The translations under genes were made by a program, and so were the position numbers. A stretch of 64,000 nt of DNA from Cladophialophora immunda. Lineage: Eukaryota; Ascomycota; Eurotiomycetes; Chaetothyriales; Herpotrichiellaceae. Below, in pieces: positions 45,499 through 55,500 of the stretch (positions within the stretch are counted from its first letter, which is position 1; each line of letters opens with the position of its first letter). Under the pieces are notes generated by a model. It saw nothing but the letters and a program-made list of their open reading frames with translations. It did no database searches and had not been told where the DNA came from. The stretch lies in contig NW_015622542.1 in assembly GCF_000835495.1 (NCBI RefSeq), positions 2,750,485 to 2,814,484 of the forward strand, in the 5' to 3' direction.

Positions 45499-46575
45499 TC
45501 TCTTCTTGGCGTAATTGCGTATTTGTAAGACCTGGATTACAGGGAGAGAGGTTGTCTTGCGGAGAATGGGTTGCGAGCTAGGCTCAAGTGCAGAACCGGC
45601 TGCAAGGATTGAAATGCGCAGTGGAGAAGCGAAAGGGGATATGAAGCAGGTAAGGGAGACCGTGGTGAAGAAATCAGGACTTCAGAGACTCGAGGGCTGA
45701 TTTGCGCTCGAGATCCCTACAAGAAGCAGCTTGTTAATGGGTATATCAAGAAGACTGACTTGGGCTGGCTCGACATTTTTTTTCTAAGTTGAGGCTGCGG
45801 TCGCTCCACTCACGTGGCAGGCAGGATTTTCACGTGATGCCAAGACTTGTAATGACGCCGAGTGACTTCAACCCTCCACCAAATATATCAGTTGCTGGGA
45901 TCTCGCCGTACCTACCTGCCTTACCATCTCAGCCTCGCCTTTCAGCCTTGCACAAGACCCTCTGTCTCAACAAAGATCGATCCTCTAGAGTTGCATAGTC
46001 CATGCCCTATATCCACCTCCCAACCCGCTCTGAGTTCTGGCTACTGTTATCTCCTCGAACTGCCCGACAAAGTTATGGTCGGGACGAATTTGCACCGACC
46101 GATGCTCAAACAGGCTTCGAGCGGACTTTGCTGGGGTTTAAATCCGACCCACTCTGCCACACTGGCACGACAACAGCGGCATTGGTGGCTCAATCTCCAA
46201 AGTCTTGACATTCTCTTCGTTAACCGATTACGCAGGGTTTGCCCTTGCAAGGTTTAGCGTCGAGCATGCCGTGCACCATTTCCAGAACCTAGAGAGCCCC
46301 TTCTCATACTCTTCCCAGCCAGTGCCCAGGAACCTAGCCATGTCTTCGATGCCAGAGCTTGGACTGGAGGGTCTTCGTGACGTTCATACAGTAGCACCGG
46401 GATTAACTGGTTTCCCTTTCTGAACGAAAATGGCGCCAGCGATTGATATAAAACTTGAAGGTGGGTGGGCAGCTCAGCTCGGAATCTGCTCTCAATAGCG
46501 AGTACCATTGCAATTTGTCTGACCCTAACCCCCATCTCTGTTTGGATATTCTTCTTTGATATTTCCATCGTCAAA
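45499..46575. other. Divergent intergenic region between OLA1 and the short-chain dehydrogenase
   Basis: It is about 1.1 kb. Overlapping short frames near 45860-46260 lack motifs. A TATAAAA lies at 46447-46453, 123 bp upstream of the next start codon. Confidence 0.5.
46447..46453 (+). promoter_or_regulatory. TATA box, short-chain dehydrogenase gene
   Basis: TATAAAA at the expected distance upstream of the ATG at 46576. Confidence 0.4.
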
Positions 46576-47532
46576 ATGGGCTTTCTATACTCTCAGCTGT
46601 TCATCAAACCAGCTTATCCGAAGAGATCCTTCGCTGGAGAAACCGTCATTGTGACTGGAAGCAACACTGGCCTGGGAAAGGAAGCAGCCCGACATATCGC
46701 TCGCCTGGGCGCCTCGAAACTGATTCTCGCTGTGCGAAACACCAAGGCTGGAGAAGCGGCCAAAAAGGACATCGAAAAGACCACAAAATGCAGCTCCGAC
46801 GTGATTGAGGTGTGGGAACTCGACCTCGCCTCGTATGGCTCCGTCAAGGCATTCGCCGAACGCGCCTCCAAGCTTTCCCGGATTGACGTTCTGCTCGAGA
46901 ATGCTGGCATCGCCACCCACAACTACAATCAAGCCGAGGGACACGAACGCACCATCACAGTCAACGTCATCAGCACATTCCTCCTGGCCTTGCTGTTGCT
47001 GCCGAAACTGAAGTCCACGGCCAAAGAATTCAAGACCAATCCGCGCCTCATCATCGTGTCCAGCGAAGTGCACGGCTGGAGCAAGTTCGAAGAATGGAAA
47101 GAGCCGCATATCTTTGAGACACTCGACGCCGAGAAGACGGCCAAGATGAAGGAACGATACCAGACCAGCAAACTGCTGGAAGTGCTCACCGTCCGCCAGA
47201 TCGCGCCTAAACTGGTCGGGTCGGGGGTTATCTTGAATTGTCTCAATCCCGGCCTATGCCATTCGGAGCTCGCCCGTGAGGGTTCGTTCGTCTTGGAGGT
47301 GTTGAAGTTCTTCCTTGCTCGCTCTACAGAGGTGGGCAGTCGGACACTGGTGGCTGCTGCCGAGGCTGGCATGGAGTCGCATGGCAAGTACATGTCGGAT
47401 GCCAAGGTTAATGAAGGCCAGCTCTCGGCCTTTGTGAGGAGCGAGGACGGCGGCGCCGCTGGCAAGAAGGTATGGGTTGAACTGAGTGATATCTTGGAGA
47501 AGATCCAGCCTGGGGTTACGCAGAATGTCTGA
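46576..47532 (+). CDS. Short-chain dehydrogenase/reductase (classical SDR)
   Basis: A single-exon, 318-residue NAD(P)-dependent oxidoreductase. Cofactor loop TGSNTGLG lies at 27-34, ENAG at about 108-111, serine in IIVSSEVHG (162-163), and the catalytic pair Tyr195-x3-Lys199 in RYQTSK. The profile is close to fungal retinol-dehydrogenase-like and secondary-metabolite SDRs. The Arg in AVRN after the second strand suggests NADP(H), but that is an inference. The start at 46576 (MGFLYSQLFIKPAYPKRSF) is preferred; the open frame extends upstream through a hydrophobic stretch but begins at a non-ATG codon. The substrate is unknown, and the neighbours give no pathway. Confidence 0.9.
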   Translation: MGFLYSQLFIKPAYPKRSFAGETVIVTGSNTGLGKEAARHIARLGASKLILAVRNTKAGEAAKKDIEKTTKCSSDVIEVWELDLASYGSVKAFAERASKLSRIDVLLENAGIATHNYNQAEGHERTITVNVISTFLLALLLLPKLKSTAKEFKTNPRLIIVSSEVHGWSKFEEWKEPHIFETLDAEKTAKMKERYQTSKLLEVLTVRQIAPKLVGSGVILNCLNPGLCHSELAREGSFVLEVLKFFLARSTEVGSRTLVAAAEAGMESHGKYMSDAKVNEGQLSAFVRSEDGGAAGKKVWVELSDILEKIQPGVTQNV

Positions 47533-48226
47533 TGATGCTCTCGGGGTTATGTCACCCAGTGAATTGTAGTGCTACGCCTCTGAGTTCCGGATTATCTAGA
47601 TGGCTTGATATGAATGCTCATTTTCTCTGCTCTGGCAAAATTGTTTGTGCCGTTACCTTGATGACTTCCGCACGAGATGCGTTTTGGTCTTTCTCCCACC
47701 CCACTCCATAATCGCAACGGTCTAAACCATAGCTTGTTCTACTCGAGAATATACACTGCCTCTGGGCAGAAAACGAGCACTTGTGATCTATGGCGCAAAT
47801 GCCGACTGAATTGCGCCACTCGGTCTTTGCTTGGATAGACATCTGCCGCGAGGAAAGGGGGGACCGCTTACTGCAAACCTCCTAGTGGCACAGCATCATG
47901 TCCGGCCTGCGATGTGAGGCGGAGCAACCCATTTCCACTGTGTGCTTGTTCACATATACCGTCCAAAGAGGGTCAGCGCCTTTGTCATCGTATCAATTGG
48001 ATTTGAACAGGGTTGAGATTGAGGCTGAGAGGGATCGGCGCATTGTCTCCGATTTCGTTGACTTTCAATAGGAGATGATGTGACTGTGGCCGCATTCGAG
48101 TGGTGGCGGTGAGACTGCGCCTGTTCCACCATTTCTGACGAGGGCGCTGGGGTCGTTGCTATTCTGTTGCTATTCTTTGAGGATCTTCCCCGACTTGTAG
48201 TGAGAGAAGCCATTCAACTTCTTCTT
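47533..48226. other. Convergent intergenic region
   Basis: It lies between the dehydrogenase and IPI3 stops. I see nothing beyond short chance frames. Confidence 0.5.
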
Positions 48227-49837
48227 TCAGCCGATATCCATCTCTTCCCCGTCCCCAAGATCTTCCTCGTCGCTCTCACGATCAAGTTCTGCCTCTGTCT
48301 TCTCCCACTTTTTCATCGCTGCATCTCCATCTTTTCCTCGCCTTTTGGCTTCAAAATACGCTTCTCTCTTCTTCACCGCCAATTCATCCCGCTTGCCCAT
48401 CCTCGTAAGCTTCCTTTCCCTTCGTTTTTCTTCCAGGTCGTGCAGGACGGCGAGTTGCTGCTTCAATTTGGAGACTTCTTCTTCGAGTCTTTCTGCTTTC
48501 GATATCTCGGCGGTATCTGCCGGAAGCGAGACTTGGGTAGCGCTGTTCCCCATTGACAAAGAGCGGATGGCTGCATCTAGCATGGATTGTGGGAGTCCGG
48601 GACCGGTGACAGCTTGTTCGAATTCATCATGTTCGGATAGGCTTCTTTGGGCAGTGATCGTGACATGGAGGCCATATTTCGCAGGGACGCCGCAGGTACC
48701 GTTGTCCTTCATCGAGGTGAACTCAAGATTGGGCTTCACAACGCTTGAGATCGTATACCCGGATCTTTTCACATTCAGAAACCCTTCAGGCTTGAGCATC
48801 TCAATATTGGTGATTGGTTGACCGAAATTCGTGAGCTCTTGTAGAATTCGACGCTTAGCAACATCCCACCGGATGACGGTCCCGTTGGCATGGCCAGAGA
48901 GGAGGGATGTCCCGTCATAGGATAGTGTGACACAATTCGCTGTTCCAACATCGGCGGATGGGGTCTTCCAACTGTCTTTGTCCACAAGCTGTATGGCTGC
49001 TGTAATCGAAGGGCTAGACAATGAAATATTGGTGGTGGGGACCTTTTGAAAGATGTCATAGGATTGGATCCTTCCATTCTCGCATCCGAAATATATGGCT
49101 CTGTCCGCCGGGTCAAGCGTGATGGAAACGGCGTAGGAGGGTAGCAATAGAGTCCGCAACGCTTGACATGATTGGATATGCCAGATGTGGCAAGTCCCAT
49201 CGTTGGAAGCTGAAACTGCAAAATTCGTGGTGATGCTAGAGTGGCCACAGATCAATGCACTGATGGCGGTTCGGTGACTGGAAAATGTCTCGATAGGAGC
49301 ATTTGACGCACCGTCATCTTCATAGCTATCTGATGATTGCGCGAAGGAGACTAGTTTAGCTAGCGACCAAACGTGAATACTCGAGTCAGCAGCGCCAGAA
49401 AGGATGTATTCGTTCCGAGGGGTGATGCAAAGACACGAGACCGCCTGAAGATGAGAGGCCGCCGAGTTTGTCACTCTGCCTGTTGCAACTTCCCATAGAA
49501 TCAATCTCCCTCCTTCGGTCCCTAGAACCAAGATTTCTGCCTCGCGGGCATAGGCGAGGCTGGATACCCGCTCAGGGAACGGGACAGTGGCTTCTTGATT
49601 GGCTCTTTCTCGACTATAGACGTTCACAACTGCTTTGTCTGCCTGAGCCGCGAAGATGTGCGAGTCACTGATTGCCACACAGCCTGGTTGACTGGAACTC
49701 TTCTTGAAGCCATGCCGCAACACGCGTTGAGGTTGAAACTCATGAAGGAAAATGCCTACATCTTTCAAGGCGGCGCTGGCATGTGCTACGGCTTTATTCG
49801 CGGTCAATGTCGCTGCAATAAAGCTTTCTGTGAGCAT
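48227..49837 (-). CDS. Pre-rRNA-processing protein IPI3 (WDR18 homolog)
   Basis: A WD40 subunit of the Rix1-Ipi1-Ipi3 complex, needed for ITS2 processing and maturation of pre-60S particles in the nucleus, and linked to pre-replication complexes in yeast. Single exon, 536 residues. WD-type repeats are recognisable from about residue 60: ILVLGTEGGRLILWEVATG, YILSGAADSSIHVWSL, FAVSASNDGTCHIWHI and SLLSGHANGTVIRWDV. A coiled-coil tail follows (about 440-520, EEEVSKLKQQLAVLHDLEE), then an acidic end. The start is the first ATG of the frame, which lies 304 bp from the divergent uL13 start. Assignment to IPI3 rather than another WD40 protein rests on length, repeat layout and the C-terminal coiled coil. 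Confidence 0.8.
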   Translation of the reverse strand: MLTESFIAATLTANKAVAHASAALKDVGIFLHEFQPQRVLRHGFKKSSSQPGCVAISDSHIFAAQADKAVVNVYSRERANQEATVPFPERVSSLAYAREAEILVLGTEGGRLILWEVATGRVTNSAASHLQAVSCLCITPRNEYILSGAADSSIHVWSLAKLVSFAQSSDSYEDDGASNAPIETFSSHRTAISALICGHSSITTNFAVSASNDGTCHIWHIQSCQALRTLLLPSYAVSITLDPADRAIYFGCENGRIQSYDIFQKVPTTNISLSSPSITAAIQLVDKDSWKTPSADVGTANCVTLSYDGTSLLSGHANGTVIRWDVAKRRILQELTNFGQPITNIEMLKPEGFLNVKRSGYTISSVVKPNLEFTSMKDNGTCGVPAKYGLHVTITAQRSLSEHDEFEQAVTGPGLPQSMLDAAIRSLSMGNSATQVSLPADTAEISKAERLEEEVSKLKQQLAVLHDLEEKRRERKLTRMGKRDELAVKKREAYFEAKRRGKDGDAAMKKWEKTEAELDRESDEEDLGDGEEMDIG

Positions 49838-50141
49838 TTCTCAAGGTTGGCGTCGATTCGAATGCATTGTGGTAGTTTCACTGGTGGTCGGCAGACAGAA
49901 ACTTTTCTGGACTGAAAAGCTGCGGCTTCTTTGGGGCCACTCATGACTAAGCAGCTTTCACGTGCTTTTGAATTTCGCGCCAAGCAATGATGTCTTGGCG
50001 TGCGCACGACGGAAACGAAAGCGCATCTACACAATTCATTGACTCAATCTCCGGCCTTTGACGAACTCAACCAACAACCACGTCCTCGCTCAACTTGCGA
50101 ATCCTTTCCCGTACGACTTCTTGCAGGTGATTGAGAGCGAG
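49838..50141. promoter_or_regulatory. Shared divergent promoter of IPI3 and ribosomal protein uL13
   Basis: 304 bp hold the promoters and leaders of two genes that both serve the 60S subunit. A TTTCACGTGC element lies near 49957-49966. Co-regulation is inferred from the arrangement. Confidence 0.5.
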
Positions 50142-51026
50142 ATGTCGACCTTCGAGCCCGTCGTAAGTTCTTCCCCGGTGACTTGCGCCCTCAGCATCGT
50201 CATACAAGTTGGATCAAAAAGTACTGACAGCGTCCTCTTTTTTGCTTCAGGTTGTCATCGACGGCAAGGGACACTTGCTCGGTCGTCTCGCCAGTACAGT
50301 CGCGAAGCAACTCTTGAATGGCCAGAAAATCGTCGTCGTGAGATGCGAGGCCCTCAACATCTCTGGCGAATTCTTCCGTGCTAAGCGTACGCTCTTCCCC
50401 TCTTCATTCTACTCGACTACACCCTCTATCACTGCTATCAAGGTGCATCTGGACTAACACAAGCTCTTCCCGCCTCGAACAGTCAAGTACCATGCCTACC
50501 TCCGCAAAATCACTCGCTACAACCCAACCCGAGGTGGCCCCTTCCACTTCCGCGCCCCCGCCCGCATCTTCTACAAGACCGTCCGAGGCATGATCCCCCA
50601 CAAGACCGCCCGCGGTGCTGCCGCTCTGGAGAGATTGAAGGTCTTTGAGGGTGTCCCCCCGCCATACGACAAGAAGCAACGCATGGTCGTTCCTCAGGCA
50701 TTGAGGGTCCTCAGATTAAAGCCCGGAAGGAAGTACTGCACGGTGGGAAGATTGGCGCATGAGGTGGGATGGAAATACCAGGATGTGGTCGCGAGGTATG
50801 TTCGACATCCTATCCGCTTGAGCAATGGAACATTTGGCGGCTGGATGTTTCTGTGCGAAATGAGCGTTGTGGCTGACAATGTGACAACAGACTCGAGGAG
50901 AGAAGAAAAGTCAAGGGCGCCGCTTACTACGAGCGGAAGAAGGCCCAACGAAGACACCTTGTCGAGGCGACCAAGTCGACCGCAGATGGGGAGGCAAAGA
51001 AGAAGTTGGCCGAGCTGGGCTACTAA
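50142..51026 (+). CDS. 60S ribosomal protein uL13 (L16/L13a)
   Basis: A structural protein of the large ribosomal subunit. Exons are 50142-50162, 50251-50386, 50483-50795 and 50891-51026 (introns 88, 96 and 95 bp), giving 201 residues, which is normal. Conserved text includes [59 protein letters not shown] and [20 protein letters not shown]. The introns begin in the codons after the start, as is common for fungal ribosomal protein genes, and are a little longer than the window average. The last exon supplies the basic tail ([19 protein letters not shown]). Confidence 0.97.
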
Positions 51027-51974
51027 GCCATCCACCATTCCCACTTTCTTGTCGAAAATCCTGTCGCGCGTCGTTGCCCGTATCAACGCCTACGGTCCTT
51101 TATCTACAGTCCTCTATCTATGGCCGAGGCGTGTGGCGGGGTCATGTTGAGCATAGACACAGCAAAGGAAAGAGATCTCGGACAGTGAGCAGAAATGGGG
51201 CGGAGCGTACCTGGTAGAGCGGTTGGCACGATGGGCACATTTCTTTAATCGACAGTTCGGGAATCACACAATGTTCCACGCTCGATGCAGAAATTCAGCT
51301 GGCATTGTTGTATGTATTCAGTCTGTTGGGCGGTGGCAGCGAAGAGAACCATGGTTGCTTTGAAAAAACGCCACCCAGGAGTTATGAGCTTTTCGTGGCC
51401 TTTGAAAGTGCTTCAGCTACGGATTTTTCATGAGCACCAAAAAGAAAGAAACTGATGAAACAAATTTCCTGTCTGAGAAGTCTATCCCCTTCAACAAATC
51501 CAGAAGATCCAGGTTCCTGTTCGCTTTGTGAAACTAGCCTCTGATGTGCATGTCGTTCCTGATCAGGGCATCACACTGCTGGCTTGCTCGTCCCACGAGT
51601 CCCATTCCGCGCATGTCCAGATAAGCATCTCAAAGGTTGTATGTATTGTGGAAATCTCAGCCCTCAGGACCATTATGCCGTGCCACCTCGCAAACCAAAA
51701 AGAAAAGAGAAATATCCCCACCATCATGAGCCAGAAAACCCTTCGTATACCTCACACCGTTGAACTTCAGGACCACGTATTTGCATCGTTCGTATGAGCA
51801 GCAACGTTCACCGAGCACGAGCAAGGTACCCGACTGTCCCCGTCCCCGTCTCCGTCTCCATCAACATCATCATGCGTCACACTTGTCATTGAGGAAAACT
51901 GAACGACGTCCCCAACCCGTTACTTAGCCGGCCCGGACTAATAACGCTTTTCGCAATCGTTAGCCAGTACGAAC
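51027..51974. other. Convergent intergenic region
   Basis: It is 948 bp between uL13 and the proline-rich unknown gene. An open frame of 89 codons at 51528 has no motif. I support no gene. Confidence 0.5.
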
Positions 51975-52643
51975 TTATGACCCTGGAGACAGCCCGAACA
52001 GATCCAAACGGCGTCTGTCAAAGCCGGAGTACTTGCATGGTGGCATTGAGGACATCTTCTCTGCGCTACCAGCCTCAGAACACGACTTGGTAGACTCCGA
52101 CTTCGGTTTCCCGGTGGTGATATCGATCGGAGGGGGAGGGGGAGGCGCGTCCGGTGGAGGCGGAATAGGATTGGGGTAGTATCCGGAATCCAGACGAAGT
52201 CGGGGATTGAGGATTGCCGAACGCGTCTCCTGAGGGTGATTCAGATACTCGTGGGTGGACATGATTGTTTCGACTCCGTGGACGGTGGTCGTGATGTGCC
52301 CTTTGAAGGCTCTCGTGATCCCGGTGTTCGAAGCATACTGCCCAGGATGCAGGTAGGGGACTTGTCCTTGGGAAGAGTTGGTTTGAGTACACCATGAGAG
52401 CATGAGAGTTTAGCACTGACCATATTGCTGAACCGGGCCAAAGAGAACCGCGTTCGGCGAAGAAGAATTAACTTCCGATTCTGATGGAGACGGCCCCGTC
52501 AGCAGCTTTGCATGGGCAGACTTTCTTGCGCACTTTGGCTTCCAGGCACAGAATCGTTGCAGGAACGTGCTTGAAGTCCCCTTGTCCAGGATGCCAGTCT
52601 TAAACTCACCCTTGGTAGAGGCCTCTTGCTTTTCTGACGACAT
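51975..52643 (-). CDS. Hypothetical proline-rich protein
   Basis: Exons are 52421-52643 and 51975-52366 (54-bp intron with GTCAGT donor), giving 204 residues; the join VQQYGQVPYLHPGQYA reads smoothly. The N-terminal half is Ser/Lys-rich with several cysteines. The middle has a conserved-looking block (AFKGHITTTVHGVETIMSTH, then EYLNHPQETRSAI). A short poly-proline stretch (PPPPDAPPPPPP) and a basic Cys-containing end follow. I do not recognise a domain. There is no signal peptide or membrane segment. The ordered middle block and a clean intron make it a likely real gene, probably lineage-specific. It lies 267 bp downstream of the EPT1/CPT1 stop on the same strand. Confidence 0.6.
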
Positions 52644-52910
52644 GATGGAAAGGGGTCGGCTTCGAGAGTGGACTGGTGAGAATTTCGTGGGTGGTCTGAG
52701 AACAAAGACTTCTTGAGCAATCGGAAATGAGGAGGATTTATAGCCTAGTCCGTTTGTCGCGAGTGACTTGCACAATCACCGATGAATCGAAGATGTTGGT
52801 CAGGTTGAAGCAAATGAGTCAGCATTGGTGTTGTGAAGATCCAACAGCCTGAATCGTTGGCAATGCTCGGTATTTGAGGCCGTCGTATTCACCAAAGACG
52901 ACAAGCCGAC

Positions 52911-54283
52911 TCATTTGGACTTTTTGGCGTCAGCGTCCTGGGCATTTTCCACATAAGGGTGCTTGATCGTGAGACACCAGATATCCAAGTAGTCACAGAT
53001 CGTGGTTATGACATCGTGAACAAAGCTTCCGTACACGCCCAGCGCGAGTCCCAGTGACAGGAATACAAACGCCACCTGGTAGACATCATCACCAAGCGCA
53101 CTCGGCCACAGTCCGAGTGTCGGGCCCAGACTATCGACTATGGCGCAGGCCAATGGGATGACAAGGACGTTTTGGTAGGGGAATTTATCCTTGACCAGGT
53201 GGGCCACAATCATTTGCCCCACGGAGTAGGCATTCACAATGCCAGCGAATATGATGAATGGAACAAGGTGGCGGTGGAGAATGACTGGGTTCAGCCAGAG
53301 ATAGGTGGGTATCAAGATCCAAGTGATAGCAAAAGGAGCCAGACCAAGGAGTGCCTTGTAAGGATCCTGGCCTCTTTGTCGGCGGGCGTCCATGACGTTC
53401 AAAGCGCTGCTAACGGTGTTGAAGACCAAGACCAGCCCACCATAAACCATATACCACTCGTTCCAGGCCATTTGGTAAAGAGAGGCCGGGATGAGATCGC
53501 TCTTAGGGAGACCGAGACTGGGCAGCATTGGCTGCTGCCAATAACTCGCACCGCCTTTAAGAAAGGTGATAAAGTAGACCACAACTAAGGTCAGGATGCC
53601 TTCAACAGGGCCAGAAACAATACCCAACATCAAGGTGTGGGTATGGTATTCCTCCCAAGTCTGGATGTAGAAGGTGAGGATTGTGCCAAAGAGGGTGAGG
53701 ACGGTGTTCCAAGACTGGCCAAGATTCATAGAGGCTGCAAAAAGGAGAACCTCGAGGCTAGTATTGCATGCATCCACACCTAATATGCATTAGCAGTGCC
53801 CGCTACGTCGCAAGATACATGCTAACCATGGTCAAACAACTCGCCCAGTGGGCCGCTTTGGTGTGTTCGGCGAGCCTGCGTGCCATCTACGGCGTCGAAA
53901 GTCTGATACAGGAACAAACCAATAGCCCAGGTTAGATAGACCCAGGGAGGGCAATCGGTGTCGAGTGTCGGGTTATACCACAGCATGGTAAGGACATTGA
54001 TAATCACAAAACTGAATCCTGTCAAGGTAATCTGTTTGCGCGTCAGAGGAGGCCATCACAGTTCAGGGACGGGTCTTCGCACAAGGTTGGGCCTGGAGAA
54101 GTCTCAGTATAAAGCTGTTCACGAGAAGAATCGGTGTACTCACGCCATTGACATGGGAAAGCATTTGATGACAACATTGGTATAGAACGGCTTGAGGACA
54201 TATCTTGACACCAGAGACTTATCCACCCCAGAGTACTTGTACTCGTGGAGCTTCTTCAAGTTGCGCTGCCTGATATAAACCAT
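52911..54283 (-). CDS. sn-1,2-diacylglycerol choline/ethanolaminephosphotransferase (CPT1/EPT1)
   Basis: Makes phosphatidylcholine or phosphatidylethanolamine from diacylglycerol and CDP-choline or CDP-ethanolamine (Kennedy pathway, ER/Golgi membranes). Exons are 54144-54283, 54083-54092 (10 nt), 53827-54031 and 52911-53779, giving 407 residues. The opening YIRQRNLKKLHEYKYSGVDK is conserved. The micro-exon restores SMAPNLITLTGF, expected from yeast Cpt1/Ept1. The CDP-alcohol phosphotransferase motif is complete: Asp99-Gly100-x2-Ala103-Arg104-x8-Gly113-x3-Asp117-x3-Asp121, split by the third intron. About seven or eight membrane helices follow, with TWEEYHTHTL and GPVEGIL blocks. Choline versus ethanolamine preference cannot be told. 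A phased cluster of CAYGTG sites lies about 220 bp upstream. Confidence 0.95.
54083..54092 (-). other. 10-nt coding micro-exon of the CPT1/EPT1 gene
   Basis: It is flanked by two 51-bp introns (54032-54082 and 54093-54143), each with proper GT-AG ends and a CTGA-type branch sequence. It encodes A(part)-P-N-L. Skipping it shifts the frame to an immediate stop, and the resulting SMAPNLITLTGF matches the family. Confidence 0.85.
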
Positions 54284-55500
54284 CTCGAACTCCTCTTACA
54301 AAGCCAACACGCGTCAAAAGAAACGTGCACAAGAGAAGGAATCGCAACAAAAGTGATCAGACGCGAAAATCTAGAATGGAACGCGAGCAACTGTCGACAG
54401 AATCCTGAATGCATGCAAAGAACGAAGAAGAACGTTCGACGGGATCCGGGAATTGGATGTGAAATTGTTGTTGCCCAAAACGTCATTCTGCAGCGACGGC
54501 ACGTGATAGCACGTGACAGTACATCACATGATGTCACATGATCAGGCGGTACCTTGGCATACCTTGGCATCCGCTCACTATGTCAGCCTCGACGACTTCA
54601 ACCACTTCACCCTGCCACTAATATCAGCTTTTATTCATTCATACACCCATTCAGATAGTGCTTTTCTCCCAGGAAAATTGAAGACTCTCTGGCATTCGTC
54701 ACCCTGGCACTCCTAGTGGCGAAGATTTGGAAATTATCTGGTCTGTGCTCGATCTGAAAACATTAATCTCAGCAACATCTGCCTCAAGCAACAGCAGTCT
54801 TACCTGAAGAGGTTTGATTGGCTGGGAGAGCGGCTTCAACCCCCAGCCTGATCCTGAAGAAATTCAGTCTTGCCTCCTAAGACGCTTTCTGGGTAGAAGG
54901 TCTTCTCGAACCGCTCTTTTCGCAAGATCCATGGTGACACAAGGTTTCACCCAGTCTCTTCAAGGTACAGGACTTCCGTCGGTAGCAGCAGTGGCTGGTC
55001 CCATGCCATCACTCTTCTGCTGGTGAAGTTCTCTTATTGTCTGTTATTCTCCCATTCATGCATTTCCTGATATGCCCATCGAGGCCGTGACCATCAATAA
55101 CCATTCAGCGTCGGAAACTGCCCTTTGGCTTCTTATTGTCCACTGTCCCTTGCTTGTCATTGTCAAAGTTTGCCTATTGTTGGCTGGTCCCAGGAATTTC
55201 TTTAAATATGCTCCAGATGCTAACCATTATCTTCTGAAACTCTAACTACCACTGTCTCTGTTTCCTGCGAGTATATATATCAGTCCCCCCAGCCATGTTC
55301 CCCTGGATCCCGGATCCTGAATTTCACATACCAAGCCTCACACCCAGCCTGATTCACCCTTTTAGATTCGTCTTGACGACTCACGAGGACTTGCACATAC
55401 ACAACAAGCTCTTCCCTCATTCCAGACGCCTTTACTTCGACACTTTTGCGACGACACACCAGCTCTCAACGCGACTTCTCCAAAACACCTCCTCAACAAA
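54284..55500. other. Divergent intergenic region between CPT1/EPT1 and F-box gene
   Basis: It is 1.2 kb with the CAYGTG cluster at its left and a TATATATA run at 55272-55279, about 220 bp before the F-box protein start. I see no gene inside. Confidence 0.5.
54500..54540. promoter_or_regulatory. Phased cluster of four E-box-like CAYGTG/CACATG sites
   Basis: CACGTG is at 54500-54505 and 54510-54515; CACATG is at 54525-54530 and 54535-54540. Start-to-start spacing is 10, 15 and 10 bp. On the minus strand, facing the CPT1/EPT1 gene, the last two read CATGTGA. That resembles bHLH sites such as the yeast inositol/choline element (CATGTGAA), which controls phospholipid genes. Factor binding is inferred. 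Confidence 0.5.
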
